A stretch of DNA of 9,491 bases from an uncultured Eubacterium sp. (GTDB lineage: Bacteria > Bacillota > Clostridia > Peptostreptococcales > Anaerovoracaceae), in NCBI GenBank assembly GCA_905193765.1, contig CAJJPZ010000082.1:1-9491 (forward strand). The letters run 5' to 3'. Of this stretch, positions 1 to 6,531 are shown in pieces. The translations under genes were made by a program, and so were the position numbers. The notes under the pieces were generated by a model. That model saw nothing but the letters and a program-made list of their open reading frames with translations. It had not been told where the DNA came from and made no database searches. How positions within the stretch are numbered: position 1 is the stretch's first letter; each line of letters begins with the position of its first letter.

Positions 1-752
1 TTCTCCACATGCTCGACGATGGTGTCATCACCCAGCCTGCCGCCTATGGCTATGGATTCTATCTTTCCATCTATAAGTATAACGCCTCCGCGGTATCCTG
101 CGGGTTCCAGATTTTCCAGAACGTCTCTCATGGCTGCTTCTTCCATCTTGAGCATTTCCATCTCGTGAGGTGGGATCTCCTTTTTTCTGTTGAAATCCGC
201 AATGAACTGCATGATCTCGTCGGTCATATCCGACGTCATATCCACGTATTCGTATTCAAAGTTCTTCTTGAAATAGTTGAGATGATTCTTCTTGCGGTGG
301 AATGCCCTGCCCCTGAACTCAGCCAGTTCCTGTGTAAGGTAAATATAGTCGTAGTTCGGCCTGTCATCGATGAACTTCATTTCCGGAACGGCGTCTTTTA
401 TGATATCCAGCATATGAGCCGGTATGAGTCTGAGACTGAATGGCTGTCCTGCCTTTTCAAAGAGCTCCTTTGCTCTGAATATCGTCTCTCTGAGGGATCC
501 ACTGTCGTATCCGCCAGTCTTCGTCAGCGGCGGCAGCATGAAAGGAAGGATTATCCCGTCTTCCAGTTCCAGATGGCTGATGCCGCACATGCACATGTAG
601 TCCCCGATGATATCCCAGCTGAACCTGTTTATATCACGCCACATGTACAGTGATGAAAACGACAGCCCTGATGTCCTGTAGCCGTACCCGTCAAGGTATT
701 CGTCAAGTGTCTTCCTGTCTTCTATCGTGATCCTGTTGTCGAACATGTACAT
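1..752 (-). CDS. DUF2156 (lysyl-PG synthetase C-terminal-like) protein, 3' end outside window
   Basis: An open frame of 250 codons runs from an ATG at 752 off the left edge with no stop. The product resembles the DUF2156 family, the soluble domain related to the C-terminal acyltransferase-like part of phosphatidylglycerol lysyltransferases (GNAT fold). Visible family features are the N-terminal segment with YRTSGLSF and LYMWRD (residues 25-40) and the basic stretch GRAFHRKKNHLNYFKK (148-163). A beta-rich segment with GGVILIDGKIESIAIGG (222-238) comes just before the edge. No membrane segments are seen, so if it acts on lipid or aminoacyl-tRNA it does so as a cytosolic protein; the substrate is unknown. 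A GGGGGTGAT ribosome site lies about 9 nt before the start; a second ATG at 746 is possible. It sits 28 nt behind the isochorismatase gene, probably as the last visible gene of the surE operon. Family call fairly sure, function unsure. Confidence 0.8.
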   Translation of the reverse strand, partial: MYMFDNRITIEDRKTLDEYLDGYGYRTSGLSFSSLYMWRDINRFSWDIIGDYMCMCGISHLELEDGIILPFMLPPLTKTGGYDSGSLRETIFRAKELFEKAGQPFSLRLIPAHMLDIIKDAVPEMKFIDDRPNYDYIYLTQELAEFRGRAFHRKKNHLNYFKKNFEYEYVDMTSDMTDEIMQFIADFNRKKEIPPHEMEMLKMEEAAMRDVLENLEPAGYRGGVILIDGKIESIAIGGRLGDDTIVEHVE

Positions 753-780
753 GTTCTTATCACCCCCGGTCGTCCTGTAT

Positions 781-1326
781 CTATTTTACTATCTTGGAAA
801 CGGCTTTGAATCCGTCTGCTTTCGAGTCCTTGAGTATCTCATAGAGGATCGATTCATATGTGGTGACGATGGCGCCGGCTCTTTCCATTCTCTCTGCAGC
901 CCATACCTTGTCGTTGAGGCTTCTCGATGAGATGCAGTCTGCTGCGATGTATACATTGTAGCCTTCCTCCATGAGCTGAAGAGCTGTCTGCTGCACGCAG
1001 ATATGTGCCTCGATACCACATATAACAACGTTTTTCTTTCCTGCCGCCTTTACCTGAGATGCAAATTCTTCATTGAGCATGCAGCTGAAAGTTGTCTTGT
1101 CTATCGGCTGGAAATCGCCCAGTGCTTCTGCAACTGAAGGTATGGTCTCGCCGATGCCTCTCGTATACTGCTGAGTAACGATCTTTGGTATGCCGAGAGC
1201 CTCCATGCCTTTTATCAGCCTGACTGTCTTGTCTTCCAGGAGCTCTTTGTCATGCATCACAGGCATGAGCTTTTCCTGAAAATCTATAACTACGAATAAC
1301 GTGTCCTCTCTTGTAAGTAAACTCAT
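781..1326 (-). CDS. isochorismatase-family cysteine hydrolase (181 aa)
   Basis: A cysteine hydrolase of the isochorismatase/nicotinamidase superfamily (YcaC-like branch), cytosolic, cleaving an unknown amide or vinyl-ether substrate. The catalytic triad is visible: Asp15 in VVIDFQEKL, Lys77 in DKTTFSC and Cys110 in CGIEAHICVQQT. The segment before the nucleophile (GIEAH) occupies the usual cis-peptide position. Full length for the family. I chose the ATG at 1326 rather than the ATG at 1341. It has a GGAGG site (1335-1339) 8 nt upstream and its ATG overlaps the surE stop as ATGA, which indicates translational coupling. The 1341 start would be buried in surE with no proper ribosome site. The neighbour SurE is a nucleotidase, so a nucleotide or nicotinamide salvage role is conceivable, but the sequence does not establish the substrate. 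Confidence 0.9.
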   Translation of the reverse strand: MSLLTREDTLFVVIDFQEKLMPVMHDKELLEDKTVRLIKGMEALGIPKIVTQQYTRGIGETIPSVAEALGDFQPIDKTTFSCMLNEEFASQVKAAGKKNVVICGIEAHICVQQTALQLMEEGYNVYIAADCISSRSLNDKVWAAERMERAGAIVTTYESILYEILKDSKADGFKAVSKIVK

Positions 1327-2087
1327 TTGTTTGTCCTCCATTTCTTCATTTCGTTCAGCATCCTGTAATCTGTCAGATCTCTGTGAAGCGGTGTAACAGT
1401 GGCATAACCGTTCTGCATTGCCACCACATCTATCGTATCAGGCAGTCCGTCGTAATGGACCGGCTCTCCGCCATAGCTGTATAATGCTCTGCCGTCGTCT
1501 CCGGTTTCAGGATTCCTGAATTCGTTTTTGTATTCCCTTCGTCCCAATGATGTCAGCTTGACGCCTTTTATCTGTTCCTTCGGCAGATTCGGCGTGTTTA
1601 TATTAAGCACAGTATCGGGGGATATCCATTTTGCATTCTCAAGTGCTTCCAGTGCCAGTTCACATGCGAATCCGAAGTGCTGCGCCATATGATCATTGAC
1701 TGATACCGCCACTGCCGGTACGCCGCAGAGATTTCCTTCCACTGCTGCCGATACGGTTCCCGAATAAAGAGTATCTGTGCCCAGATTGCCGCCGAGATTT
1801 ATCCCTGAATATACCATATCTATATTTACACCGCGATCTTTCATCAGCTGCATTCCCAGCTTGATACAGTCGGCAGGTGTCCCTGATATACCGAACGCTA
1901 TTTCGGCACATTCGACCTTCATTTCCTCAACAGTGATAGGCTGCGATACTGTTATTCCGTGTCCGCTGGCACTCCTCTGTCCCTCCGGAGCACATACGAA
2001 AATGTTCGCCTTCTGTGACAGTGCTCTGACTAATTTTTGTATGCCTATCGCTCTGATGCCGTCATCATTCGCAACAAGTATGTTCAT
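1323..2087 (-). CDS. surE: 5'/3'-nucleotidase SurE (254 aa)
   Basis: SurE is a cytosolic metal-dependent phosphatase that removes phosphate from nucleoside 5'- and 3'-monophosphates and is linked to stationary-phase survival. The metal site is intact: Asp8-Asp9 in the N-terminal MNILVANDDGI motif, Ser39 in GQRSASGHG and Asn97 in YSGINLGGNLG. GTPADC (69-74) and GTDTLYSGTVSAA (103-115) are also typical. At 254 residues it matches the family. The ATG at 2087 is preferred because it gives the canonical MNILVAND start and has GAGGTGGGA just upstream. A start at 2108 would add seven residues with no family support. It is the first gene of its unit, driven by the promoter near 2200, and its stop overlaps the start of the next gene by four bases. 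Confidence 0.96.
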   Translation of the reverse strand: MNILVANDDGIRAIGIQKLVRALSQKANIFVCAPEGQRSASGHGITVSQPITVEEMKVECAEIAFGISGTPADCIKLGMQLMKDRGVNIDMVYSGINLGGNLGTDTLYSGTVSAAVEGNLCGVPAVAVSVNDHMAQHFGFACELALEALENAKWISPDTVLNINTPNLPKEQIKGVKLTSLGRREYKNEFRNPETGDDGRALYSYGGEPVHYDGLPDTIDVVAMQNGYATVTPLHRDLTDYRMLNEMKKWRTNK

Positions 2088-2196
2088 AAAATCCCACCTC
2101 AACTGCAAGTATATTTCAGATAGCCCTTAAAGCTGTGAAATTCAACACTTTTCAGGCAATTTGGATTTCATCTCAAAAAATCCATATTCAGTTGTT

Positions 2197-2225
2197 ATTA
2201 TACCACAGAGGTCATGATAATAAAA
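2197..2225 (-). promoter_or_regulatory. surE operon promoter (extended -10)
   Basis: On the minus strand TATAAT (2202-2197) is preceded by TGG, giving an extended -10 of the form TGnTATAAT. The -35 position at a 17-bp spacer reads TTTTAT (2225-2220), a poor match, which an extended -10 can tolerate. Transcription would begin near 2190, leaving a leader of about 100 nt before the surE ATG. No other good promoter is seen before surE. Confidence 0.65.
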
Positions 2226-2241
2226 GTTATTATGGCATAAT
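2217..2241. promoter_or_regulatory. overlapping AT-rich palindromes, possible operator
   Basis: Two perfect palindromes overlap just upstream of the surE -10 and across its -35 position. One is ATAATAA-AAG-TTATTAT (2217-2233) and the other ATTATG-G-CATAAT (2229-2241). Placement fits a repressor or activator site. The sequences do not match the B. subtilis PerR, Fur or Zur consensus closely enough to name a regulator, and AT-rich DNA makes such palindromes by chance fairly easily. Confidence 0.35.
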
Positions 2242-2435
2242 TTTTGCGAAAGCCGTTGGTGCACTTTGCATGTCCGGCATACGGCTGACATCTGTCTGAC
2301 AGGTCAGAACGTATCGGAGACATCAGATCGAGCTGCCGCGACCACAATGGGTCAGCGCGTCAAGGTCGAACTGATGAGATCGCGGTGAATCGGTACGATG
2401 GACACCGAAGGCGCATGTTTTGGCAACACAAAAGA

Positions 2436-2475
2436 GCAGGTGGAAATGTAATGTCTATACAGCATTTCCGCCTGC
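2436..2475 (-). terminator. 13-bp hairpin, candidate terminator of the sirtuin transcript
   Basis: Arms at 2436-2448 (GCAGGTGGAAATG) and 2463-2475 (CATTTCCGCCTGC) pair over 13 positions with a single G-U/mismatch and a 14-nt loop. Read on the minus strand the hairpin is followed by TCTTTTGTGTT, an interrupted T-tract, so it could be an intrinsic terminator about 120 nt after the sirtuin stop. The plus-strand side has no T-run. The imperfect tract and the distance leave room for another role, such as a small element or a transcript-stabilising hairpin. Confidence 0.45.
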
Positions 2476-2598
2476 CCGAAAAACCACTGCTTTCGAAGGG
2501 CCTTGCGCATGTCTGGATTTTTATTATCTCCCGGATTTCTTCATGCAGGCATATATCCATCTGCCGTATGCAGCCATTCACATGTGCTGTACGTGCGA

Positions 2599-3321
2599 TC
2601 AGTCTCCCAGCACTTTGCCTATGGAGTCGTTTATCACCAGCGTGGCCCGGTCATCGTAGGATGTCTGGGATTTGTTTATCAGTATTATATCATCACCTCT
2701 GAAATAGTTGATGAGGCCTGCTGCCGGATATACGACCAGCGAAGTTCCGCCCACGATGAGAGTATCGGCCTCTGCGATAGCACCCACTGCACCGGTTATC
2801 ACCTCGTCGTTCAGGGGTTCCTCGTAAAGGACCACGTCCGGCTTGATAGTCCCTCCGCAGCTGCACTTCGGTATGCCGTGGACGCAGTGTTCCTCATCCA
2901 TTATGTAGTCCACATCATAGAATTTACCGCAGTCCATGCAGTAGTTCCTGAGTACCGATCCATGCAGTTCGTAGACCTTTTTGCTGCCGGCCTTCTGATG
3001 CAGACCATCTATGTTCTGAGTAACCACGCCTATGAGCTTCCCCTCTTTCTCCATCTGAGCCAGCGCTATATGCGCCTTATTAGGCATCGCATCGGGGTAT
3101 ATGAGATTGTTCTTGTAGTAATCGAAGAACTTCTCCGTATGGTTCATGAAAAATGTCCGTGACAGCATCTGCTCCGGCGGGTAGCCGTAATTCTCCACAG
3201 CGTGATAAAGCCCGGATTCCGAACGGAAGTCAGGTATGTTGCTTTCCGTCGATACGCCAGCGCCTCCGAAGAACACGACTTTCTTACTTTTATCTATTAT
3301 ATTTCTTACTCTTTCATCCAT
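2599..3321 (-). CDS. cobB: Sir2-family NAD-dependent protein deacylase (240 aa)
   Basis: A cytosolic sirtuin that removes acyl groups from protein lysines, consuming NAD+ and yielding nicotinamide and O-acetyl-ADP-ribose. The NAD-binding GAGVSTESNIPDFR lies at residues 20-33, TQNIDGLH at 101-108, the catalytic His120 in ELHGS and GTSLVVYPAA near 196-205. Zinc ligands are C128-x2-C131 and the pair C153/C155. The layout resembles Thermotoga Sir2 (class U/bacterial type). The Tyr-x-x-Arg pocket of desuccinylases is not evident in the NLIYPDAMPN region, so deacetylase activity is the more likely inference. I start at the ATG at 3321: AGAGG sits 8 nt upstream, whereas a GTG at 3330 overlaps that ribosome site. 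It is monocistronic, with its own promoter and a long leader. Confidence 0.95.
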   Translation of the reverse strand: MDERVRNIIDKSKKVVFFGGAGVSTESNIPDFRSESGLYHAVENYGYPPEQMLSRTFFMNHTEKFFDYYKNNLIYPDAMPNKAHIALAQMEKEGKLIGVVTQNIDGLHQKAGSKKVYELHGSVLRNYCMDCGKFYDVDYIMDEEHCVHGIPKCSCGGTIKPDVVLYEEPLNDEVITGAVGAIAEADTLIVGGTSLVVYPAAGLINYFRGDDIILINKSQTSYDDRATLVINDSIGKVLGD

Positions 3322-3509
3322 CTGATCCACCTCTGTTTCCGATTATGGTTTTCTGTAGTTTGTCTGCCGCAGGATAGCTTCAGGATCCGAATCCCCGGCA
3401 TCACCATTGTCTTCCCGGATTCCTCTACCTTTGCAGGCAGTGATCCGCGTCGCTTTCAGCGATCGTCCATAGGGTTCTTCCTGAGACAGTACTATCAAAC
3501 AGAACCTGT
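3322..3509 (-). promoter_or_regulatory. long structured 5' leader of the sirtuin gene
   Basis: Between the predicted transcription start (about 3509) and the sirtuin ATG are about 190 nt without a supported gene. Three inverted repeats fall in order: GGTTCT/AGAACC (3473-3478 with 3501-3506), TCGCT-ttc-AGCGA (3450-3462), and GAATCC/GGATTC (3389-3394 with 3417-3422, extended inward by GG/CC). Such a length and hairpin density is unusual for a single housekeeping gene and could mean RNA-level control. I could not match it to a riboswitch class. The rest of the gene-free stretch up to 3650 holds the promoter and a nested hairpin. Confidence 0.35.
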
Positions 3510-3515
3510 ATTCTT

Positions 3516-3544
3516 ATTATAGTCCAGGCCTCATAAGATAACAA
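3516..3544 (-). promoter_or_regulatory. sirtuin gene promoter (sigma-A type)
   Basis: On the minus strand TTGTTA (3544-3539) and a perfect TATAAT (3521-3516) are separated by 17 bp. This is the best housekeeping promoter in the window. It points at the sirtuin gene and separates it from the upstream radical-SAM unit. Confidence 0.75.
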
Positions 3545-3592
3545 GTGGTCCCGGTTCTTTCTGATACCGGCGTATGTTCCGGATCTTCATGT

Positions 3593-3648
3593 GACCGGTA
3601 TCATTCCGGCAGTCTGCCTCAGCCGCCGTGCCGGATATTTCACCGGTC
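3593..3648 (-). repeat. nested CCGG hairpin directly after the DUF4130 gene
   Basis: Three bases past the DUF4130 stop, GACCGGT (3593-3599) pairs with ACCGGTC (3642-3648) over 7 bp. Inside it CCGGCA (3606-3611) pairs with TGCCGG (3629-3634). The stretch down to about 3550 has further CCGG copies. No T-run follows on the minus strand, so this is not a standard intrinsic terminator. It may protect the 3' end or support Rho-dependent or weak termination. Confidence 0.4.
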
Positions 3649-3650
3649 TG

Positions 3651-4388
3651 TTAAAGCTGGACTTCCGTAAGGTGTTTCCAGTATCTAAGCGGCATGAAGC
3701 TGCGCTGGCATCTCGGATTTTTCCGTTCTTTTATCGCTATATTATCGAAATAGTTTTTCCAGAGGTTCCTGTATTCCTGCTCCTCGGAGGACTGCTCAGG
3801 CACATCATCGTCCGTAAAACCGGAGATGTACCAGTGTCCGCCGTATGCGACTATGGCTTTACCGCGTTTCAGGTCTCTGATGATGAAAGGGTCGTTCCTG
3901 AGCCTGTCCCGAAAGTGCCCGGCGATCAGTTCCAGCACGTCGTTGTCCGGTTCGATCTCCGCATACAGCACGTCGTTCTCCATTACCGAAAACCGCACGA
4001 ACTGAAGCATACGCTCCTGTTCCACGTGTATTTTCTTCTCGATGGCTTCCAACGCTGACACCACCGGATCACCGTGGAGCATCGATACTGCCGGGCCCAC
4101 TCTGAAACCCTTGACGACATACTTCAGTATCTTCATCTCCTTGTCTTCGTCGCAGGACAGGTACGCCTTATATATACGACGCAGATCATACGTGGATATT
4201 TTTCTCTCTATTGCCTCATACACCGTGACGGCTTTAAGTTCATCGGTCTCCACTTCCAGATATCCTCCCAGCAGATTCGGCTGATAGCAGCTGCGCCTGC
4301 AGATGTCCGAAGCTCGGTCCGTATAGTAGTGATGATATATGCATGTGAGCAGCCCCTCAAATGTCCCGTCATAAAGATAGTCCAGCAT
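3651..4388 (-). CDS. DUF4130/TIGR03915-type putative DNA metabolism protein (245 aa)
   Basis: Partner protein of the radical-SAM gene just upstream. Members of this family (DUF4130, TIGR03915, 'SAM_7_link') are almost always found beside a TIGR03916 radical-SAM protein and in many bacteria are fused to a uracil-DNA-glycosylase-like domain; no such domain is present here. Seen features are the N-terminal LYDGTFEGLLTCIYHHYY (5-22), the central HFRDRLRNDPFIIRDLKRG (158-176) followed by AYGGHWYISG, and the C-terminal PRCQRSFMPLRYWKHLTE (225-242). These blocks fit the family, whose biochemical role is unproven; DNA repair or base modification is inferred from the company it keeps. The ATG at 4388 has a GGGGGGAG site closely upstream. 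It lies 73 nt after the radical-SAM stop with no terminator between, so one operon is likely. No signal peptide or membrane segment; cytosolic. Confidence 0.85.
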   Translation of the reverse strand: MLDYLYDGTFEGLLTCIYHHYYTDRASDICRRSCYQPNLLGGYLEVETDELKAVTVYEAIERKISTYDLRRIYKAYLSCDEDKEMKILKYVVKGFRVGPAVSMLHGDPVVSALEAIEKKIHVEQERMLQFVRFSVMENDVLYAEIEPDNDVLELIAGHFRDRLRNDPFIIRDLKRGKAIVAYGGHWYISGFTDDDVPEQSSEEQEYRNLWKNYFDNIAIKERKNPRCQRSFMPLRYWKHLTEVQL

Positions 4389-4461
4389 CGTGCTCCCCCC
4401 TTCCGTTTTTATCCGTTCATATGTTCCCCTGACAACATGTCCGTTGCGTTTCTGTATATCT

Positions 4462-6342
4462 CTATATTATCCCTGCCGCCGAAAGTTTCTCCTGCCGTTC
4501 CCCTTCTTCTATACGTCTCCAGTTGCTGTCGAACATAGATACCTGCAGTCCGTCTTCCATCTGCAGCAGCGAGTTCCTTATGGTCTCCGGCTCGAACCGT
4601 CTTTCTCCATAGTATCTGCCGCAGCATGTGAGAAAATACTTTGCGCGTTTCATCACGACGCCCATTTTCTTCAGGTCGTCGAAACGCACAGCAGCCACCC
4701 TGCGCTGCCGCATGATACGCCTGGCCGATACCGCACCTATCCCCGGAATCCGCATCAGCATCTCCCAGGAAGCCTTGTTTACTTCCACCGGGAACTGCTC
4801 AAGATTCCGCAGGGCCCAGGTCACCTTGGGATCCAGATCCGGATCCAGGTTCCTGTCGCCTTTGCCGAAAAGCTCGCCCACTGTGAATCCATAGAATCTC
4901 AGCAGCCAGTCTGCCTGATATATACGGTGTTCCCTCGCCAGCGGCGGCGCCGTCCGTCTGTCCGGCAGCACAGGCGAATCCACTACCGGGACATATGCCG
5001 AATAATATACCCGCTTCATTTTGAAGGTCCTGTAAAGATTCTCGCTTGTGGTCAGTATGCTCTGGTCGGTGTCGCCTCCTGCTCCGATTATCATCTGTGT
5101 GGTCTGACCTGCCGGAGCAAAGTCCTTCCCCCGTCTGCGCTTTTCAGGAAGGCTTGCCGCAGATGGAACGAAGATATCTCCGCCGAAGTCTCTGCCGGTC
5201 CCGAGGCTATCCCCCGTACTGCCGACTGTAAGCTTCTCGGAAACACGGCTAGCTGGAGCGCTGAACTCTGCAAAGCCCACGTCGGCCTCCCGGCCTGAGA
5301 CCGCAGCATCACCCGGCCCGCCCGCTGAGCCTTTGCCCGGATGGTAGCCTGACCCTCCGACGGGATCTGTCCAGACCCCGGTTTTACTGTACCGGTCAGC
5401 ACCGGAAAAATATCCGGGACTCCCGGAAGCACCTGATTTATCAGCTATACGCCGACTTCCGGCACTATCGTTCCCGCCGCAGTTTGCATCCACTGCGGAG
5501 CCGGGACCTTCAGCCGGTGAATTGCCACCACAGTACGCACCGGACGCCATCTTTCTGCTATGGCACTGCCTGTCCTGCACAGCTCCGGCAGGATATGAAC
5601 TCCGGCCTGTGCCCCTGCCCTCCGGTATATATATCCCCTGCGGGGTTTTCTGTACATTTTTTGTCCTGCCTGTCAGATAATGTTCAGCGCTGTTTATCTC
5701 CTGACCTCTGAACATGTTGCCCGGCCCCACCAGTGCATTACGCTCGATAAGGGAATTGGTTATCTGACGCATCGGCGCGAAGATAGCCTTCGGTTTTTTC
5801 TGCGGTGCGAACCTGCTCAGACTGACGGAATCCGGCATCTCGATGTTGACACTGACTCTGTCAGCTTCAAGCCCTGTCATATGGATCATCTCAGGCGATG
5901 CGCCGGGGATCATCTTGGCATGGATATACCCTGAGAATCCGTACTTATGCCTAAGCAGCCTTATACATTCAAGCATGCGTTCAGCTGTATGATCCGGCGA
6001 CCGCTCCACTGCGGAGCTCACGAAAAGTCCCTCGATATAATTCCTCCTGTAGAATTCTATCGTCAGTCTTGCCAGTTCATCCGGTTCGAAGGATGCTCTG
6101 GGCACGTCGTTGCTGCGCCTGTTGACACAGTATTCGCAGTCGAACTCGCATCTGTTGGTGAACAGTATCTTCAGCAGCGATATGCATCGTCCGTCGGAGC
6201 CCCAGGAATGACATATCCCTGAGACATGTGCGTTGCCTATCCTGCCGTCGTTCTGCCGGTTCGATCCGCTGCTGGAACAGGACACATCGAACTTGGCACT
6301 TTCCGCCAGTATCTTCAGTTTTTCCATTATAACGGCTTCCAT
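4462..6342 (-). CDS. radical-SAM putative DNA modification/repair protein (TIGR03916 type) with large insertion
   Basis: A radical-SAM enzyme that should hold a 4Fe-4S cluster on C65-x3-C69-x2-C72 (FTNRCEFDCEYCVNRRSND). Conserved Cys at 22, 44 and 53 (SGICHSWGSDGRC) precede it. The radical-SAM core continues through FVSSAVERSPD and VSVNIEMP (107-170). After about residue 400 the family C-terminal part resumes with FAPAGQTTQMIIGA (408-421), KRVYYSAYVPV (443-453) and EHRIYQADWLLRFYG. A helix-hairpin-helix near 522-545 (RIPGIGAVSARRI) suggests DNA binding, and QVSMF at 600-604 resembles the sliding-clamp motif. Residues about 205-400 are a Gly/Ser-rich insertion absent from usual members of about 420 aa. 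The start is uncertain: 6384 abuts its ribosome site too closely, while 6342 or 6327 fit the homologous MEKLKIL beginning better. The substrate is unknown. Confidence 0.88.
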   Translation of the reverse strand: MEAVIMEKLKILAESAKFDVSCSSSGSNRQNDGRIGNAHVSGICHSWGSDGRCISLLKILFTNRCEFDCEYCVNRRSNDVPRASFEPDELARLTIEFYRRNYIEGLFVSSAVERSPDHTAERMLECIRLLRHKYGFSGYIHAKMIPGASPEMIHMTGLEADRVSVNIEMPDSVSLSRFAPQKKPKAIFAPMRQITNSLIERNALVGPGNMFRGQEINSAEHYLTGRTKNVQKTPQGIYIPEGRGTGRSSYPAGAVQDRQCHSRKMASGAYCGGNSPAEGPGSAVDANCGGNDSAGSRRIADKSGASGSPGYFSGADRYSKTGVWTDPVGGSGYHPGKGSAGGPGDAAVSGREADVGFAEFSAPASRVSEKLTVGSTGDSLGTGRDFGGDIFVPSAASLPEKRRRGKDFAPAGQTTQMIIGAGGDTDQSILTTSENLYRTFKMKRVYYSAYVPVVDSPVLPDRRTAPPLAREHRIYQADWLLRFYGFTVGELFGKGDRNLDPDLDPKVTWALRNLEQFPVEVNKASWEMLMRIPGIGAVSARRIMRQRRVAAVRFDDLKKMGVVMKRAKYFLTCCGRYYGERRFEPETIRNSLLQMEDGLQVSMFDSNWRRIEEGERQEKLSAAGII

Positions 6343-6494
6343 ACGGGATCGCCTGCCTTTCATCTTTGCATCCGGAAAAAACATCTCCTCTGAACCGTGC
6401 CGCAGCGGTTATACACATACAACGCCACTGCGCCCGCCATATATCGTATCAGAACGCATGTATCACGCGACTTCGTTGTTTCTTCTATGATGAT

Positions 6495-6523
6495 AGGATA
6501 ACATAAAAAGAACACCTGTTCAA
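6495..6523 (-). promoter_or_regulatory. promoter of the radical-SAM/DUF4130 unit
   Basis: On the minus strand TTGAAC (6523-6518) and TATCCT (6500-6495) are 17 bp apart. The start would fall near 6488, leaving about 145 nt of leader before the 6342 start. The perfect LexA box overlaps the -35 and spacer, the position expected for repression. Both hexamers are 4/6 matches, so strength is moderate. Confidence 0.6.
6510..6521. promoter_or_regulatory. LexA (SOS) box, perfect GAAC-N4-GTTC core
   Basis: GAACACCTGTTC on the plus strand (GAACAGGTGTTC on the minus) matches the LexA/DinR operator core GAAC-N4-GTTC of Bacillus, Clostridia and Actinobacteria. The inner bases also fit the RNRY preference when read on the minus strand; the outermost C/G pair is lost. 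It overlaps the -35 of the radical-SAM promoter. Confidence 0.7.
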
Positions 6524-6531
6524 TATTTTAT

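Larger units (their letters stand above)
2088..2598. other. intergenic region between sirtuin 3' end and surE
   Basis: About 510 bases with no supported gene. From the surE side it holds a leader of about 100 nt, the surE promoter, two overlapping AT palindromes, an unexplained stretch (about 2245-2430) with small inverted repeats, and a 13-bp hairpin (2436-2475) that may end the sirtuin transcript. The small inverted repeats are CTGAC/GTCAG at 2285-2307 with an inner CTG/CAG, and CCGCGA/TCGCGG at 2336-2341 and 2380-2385. Short frames crossing it lack ribosome sites or family resemblance. I do not recognise a tRNA, SRP RNA, tmRNA or RNase P signature. Confidence 0.6.

Noticed and set aside
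9..653. 214-codon plus-strand open frame
   Set aside because: Antisense to the DUF2156 gene, which has clear family motifs; the plus frame has no ribosome site or recognisable domain.
1997..2008. CGAAAATGTTCG, resembling a LexA box
   Set aside because: Lacks the C of GAAC, lies within the surE coding sequence and is not near a promoter.
2118..2298. A 49-codon minus-strand ORF (starting MSAVCRTCK) across the surE promoter
   Set aside because: No ribosome site, spans the promoter and operator region, no recognised family.
2503..3162. 219-codon plus-strand open frame
   Set aside because: Mostly antisense to the sirtuin gene, no family resemblance and no promoter facing it.
3389..3450. Cobalamin or lysine riboswitch-like words (GGTAGAGG, CACTG, GGGAAG) in the sirtuin leader
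   Set aside because: The words are not in the order or spacing of either riboswitch, and the gene has no link to either metabolite.
4390..5298. 302-codon plus-strand open frame
   Set aside because: Antisense to the radical-SAM gene; composition is rich in Pro, Arg, Ser and Cys as expected for the reverse of Gly-rich coding DNA.
5091..5657. Alternative minus-strand frames within the Gly-rich insertion, as possible nested genes
   Set aside because: No ribosome sites or domains; best explained by high GC content lowering stop frequency.
5635..5675. GC hairpin CCCCTGCGGGG followed by TTTTCTG on the plus strand
   Set aside because: Sits inside the minus-strand radical-SAM gene; no plus-strand gene precedes it.
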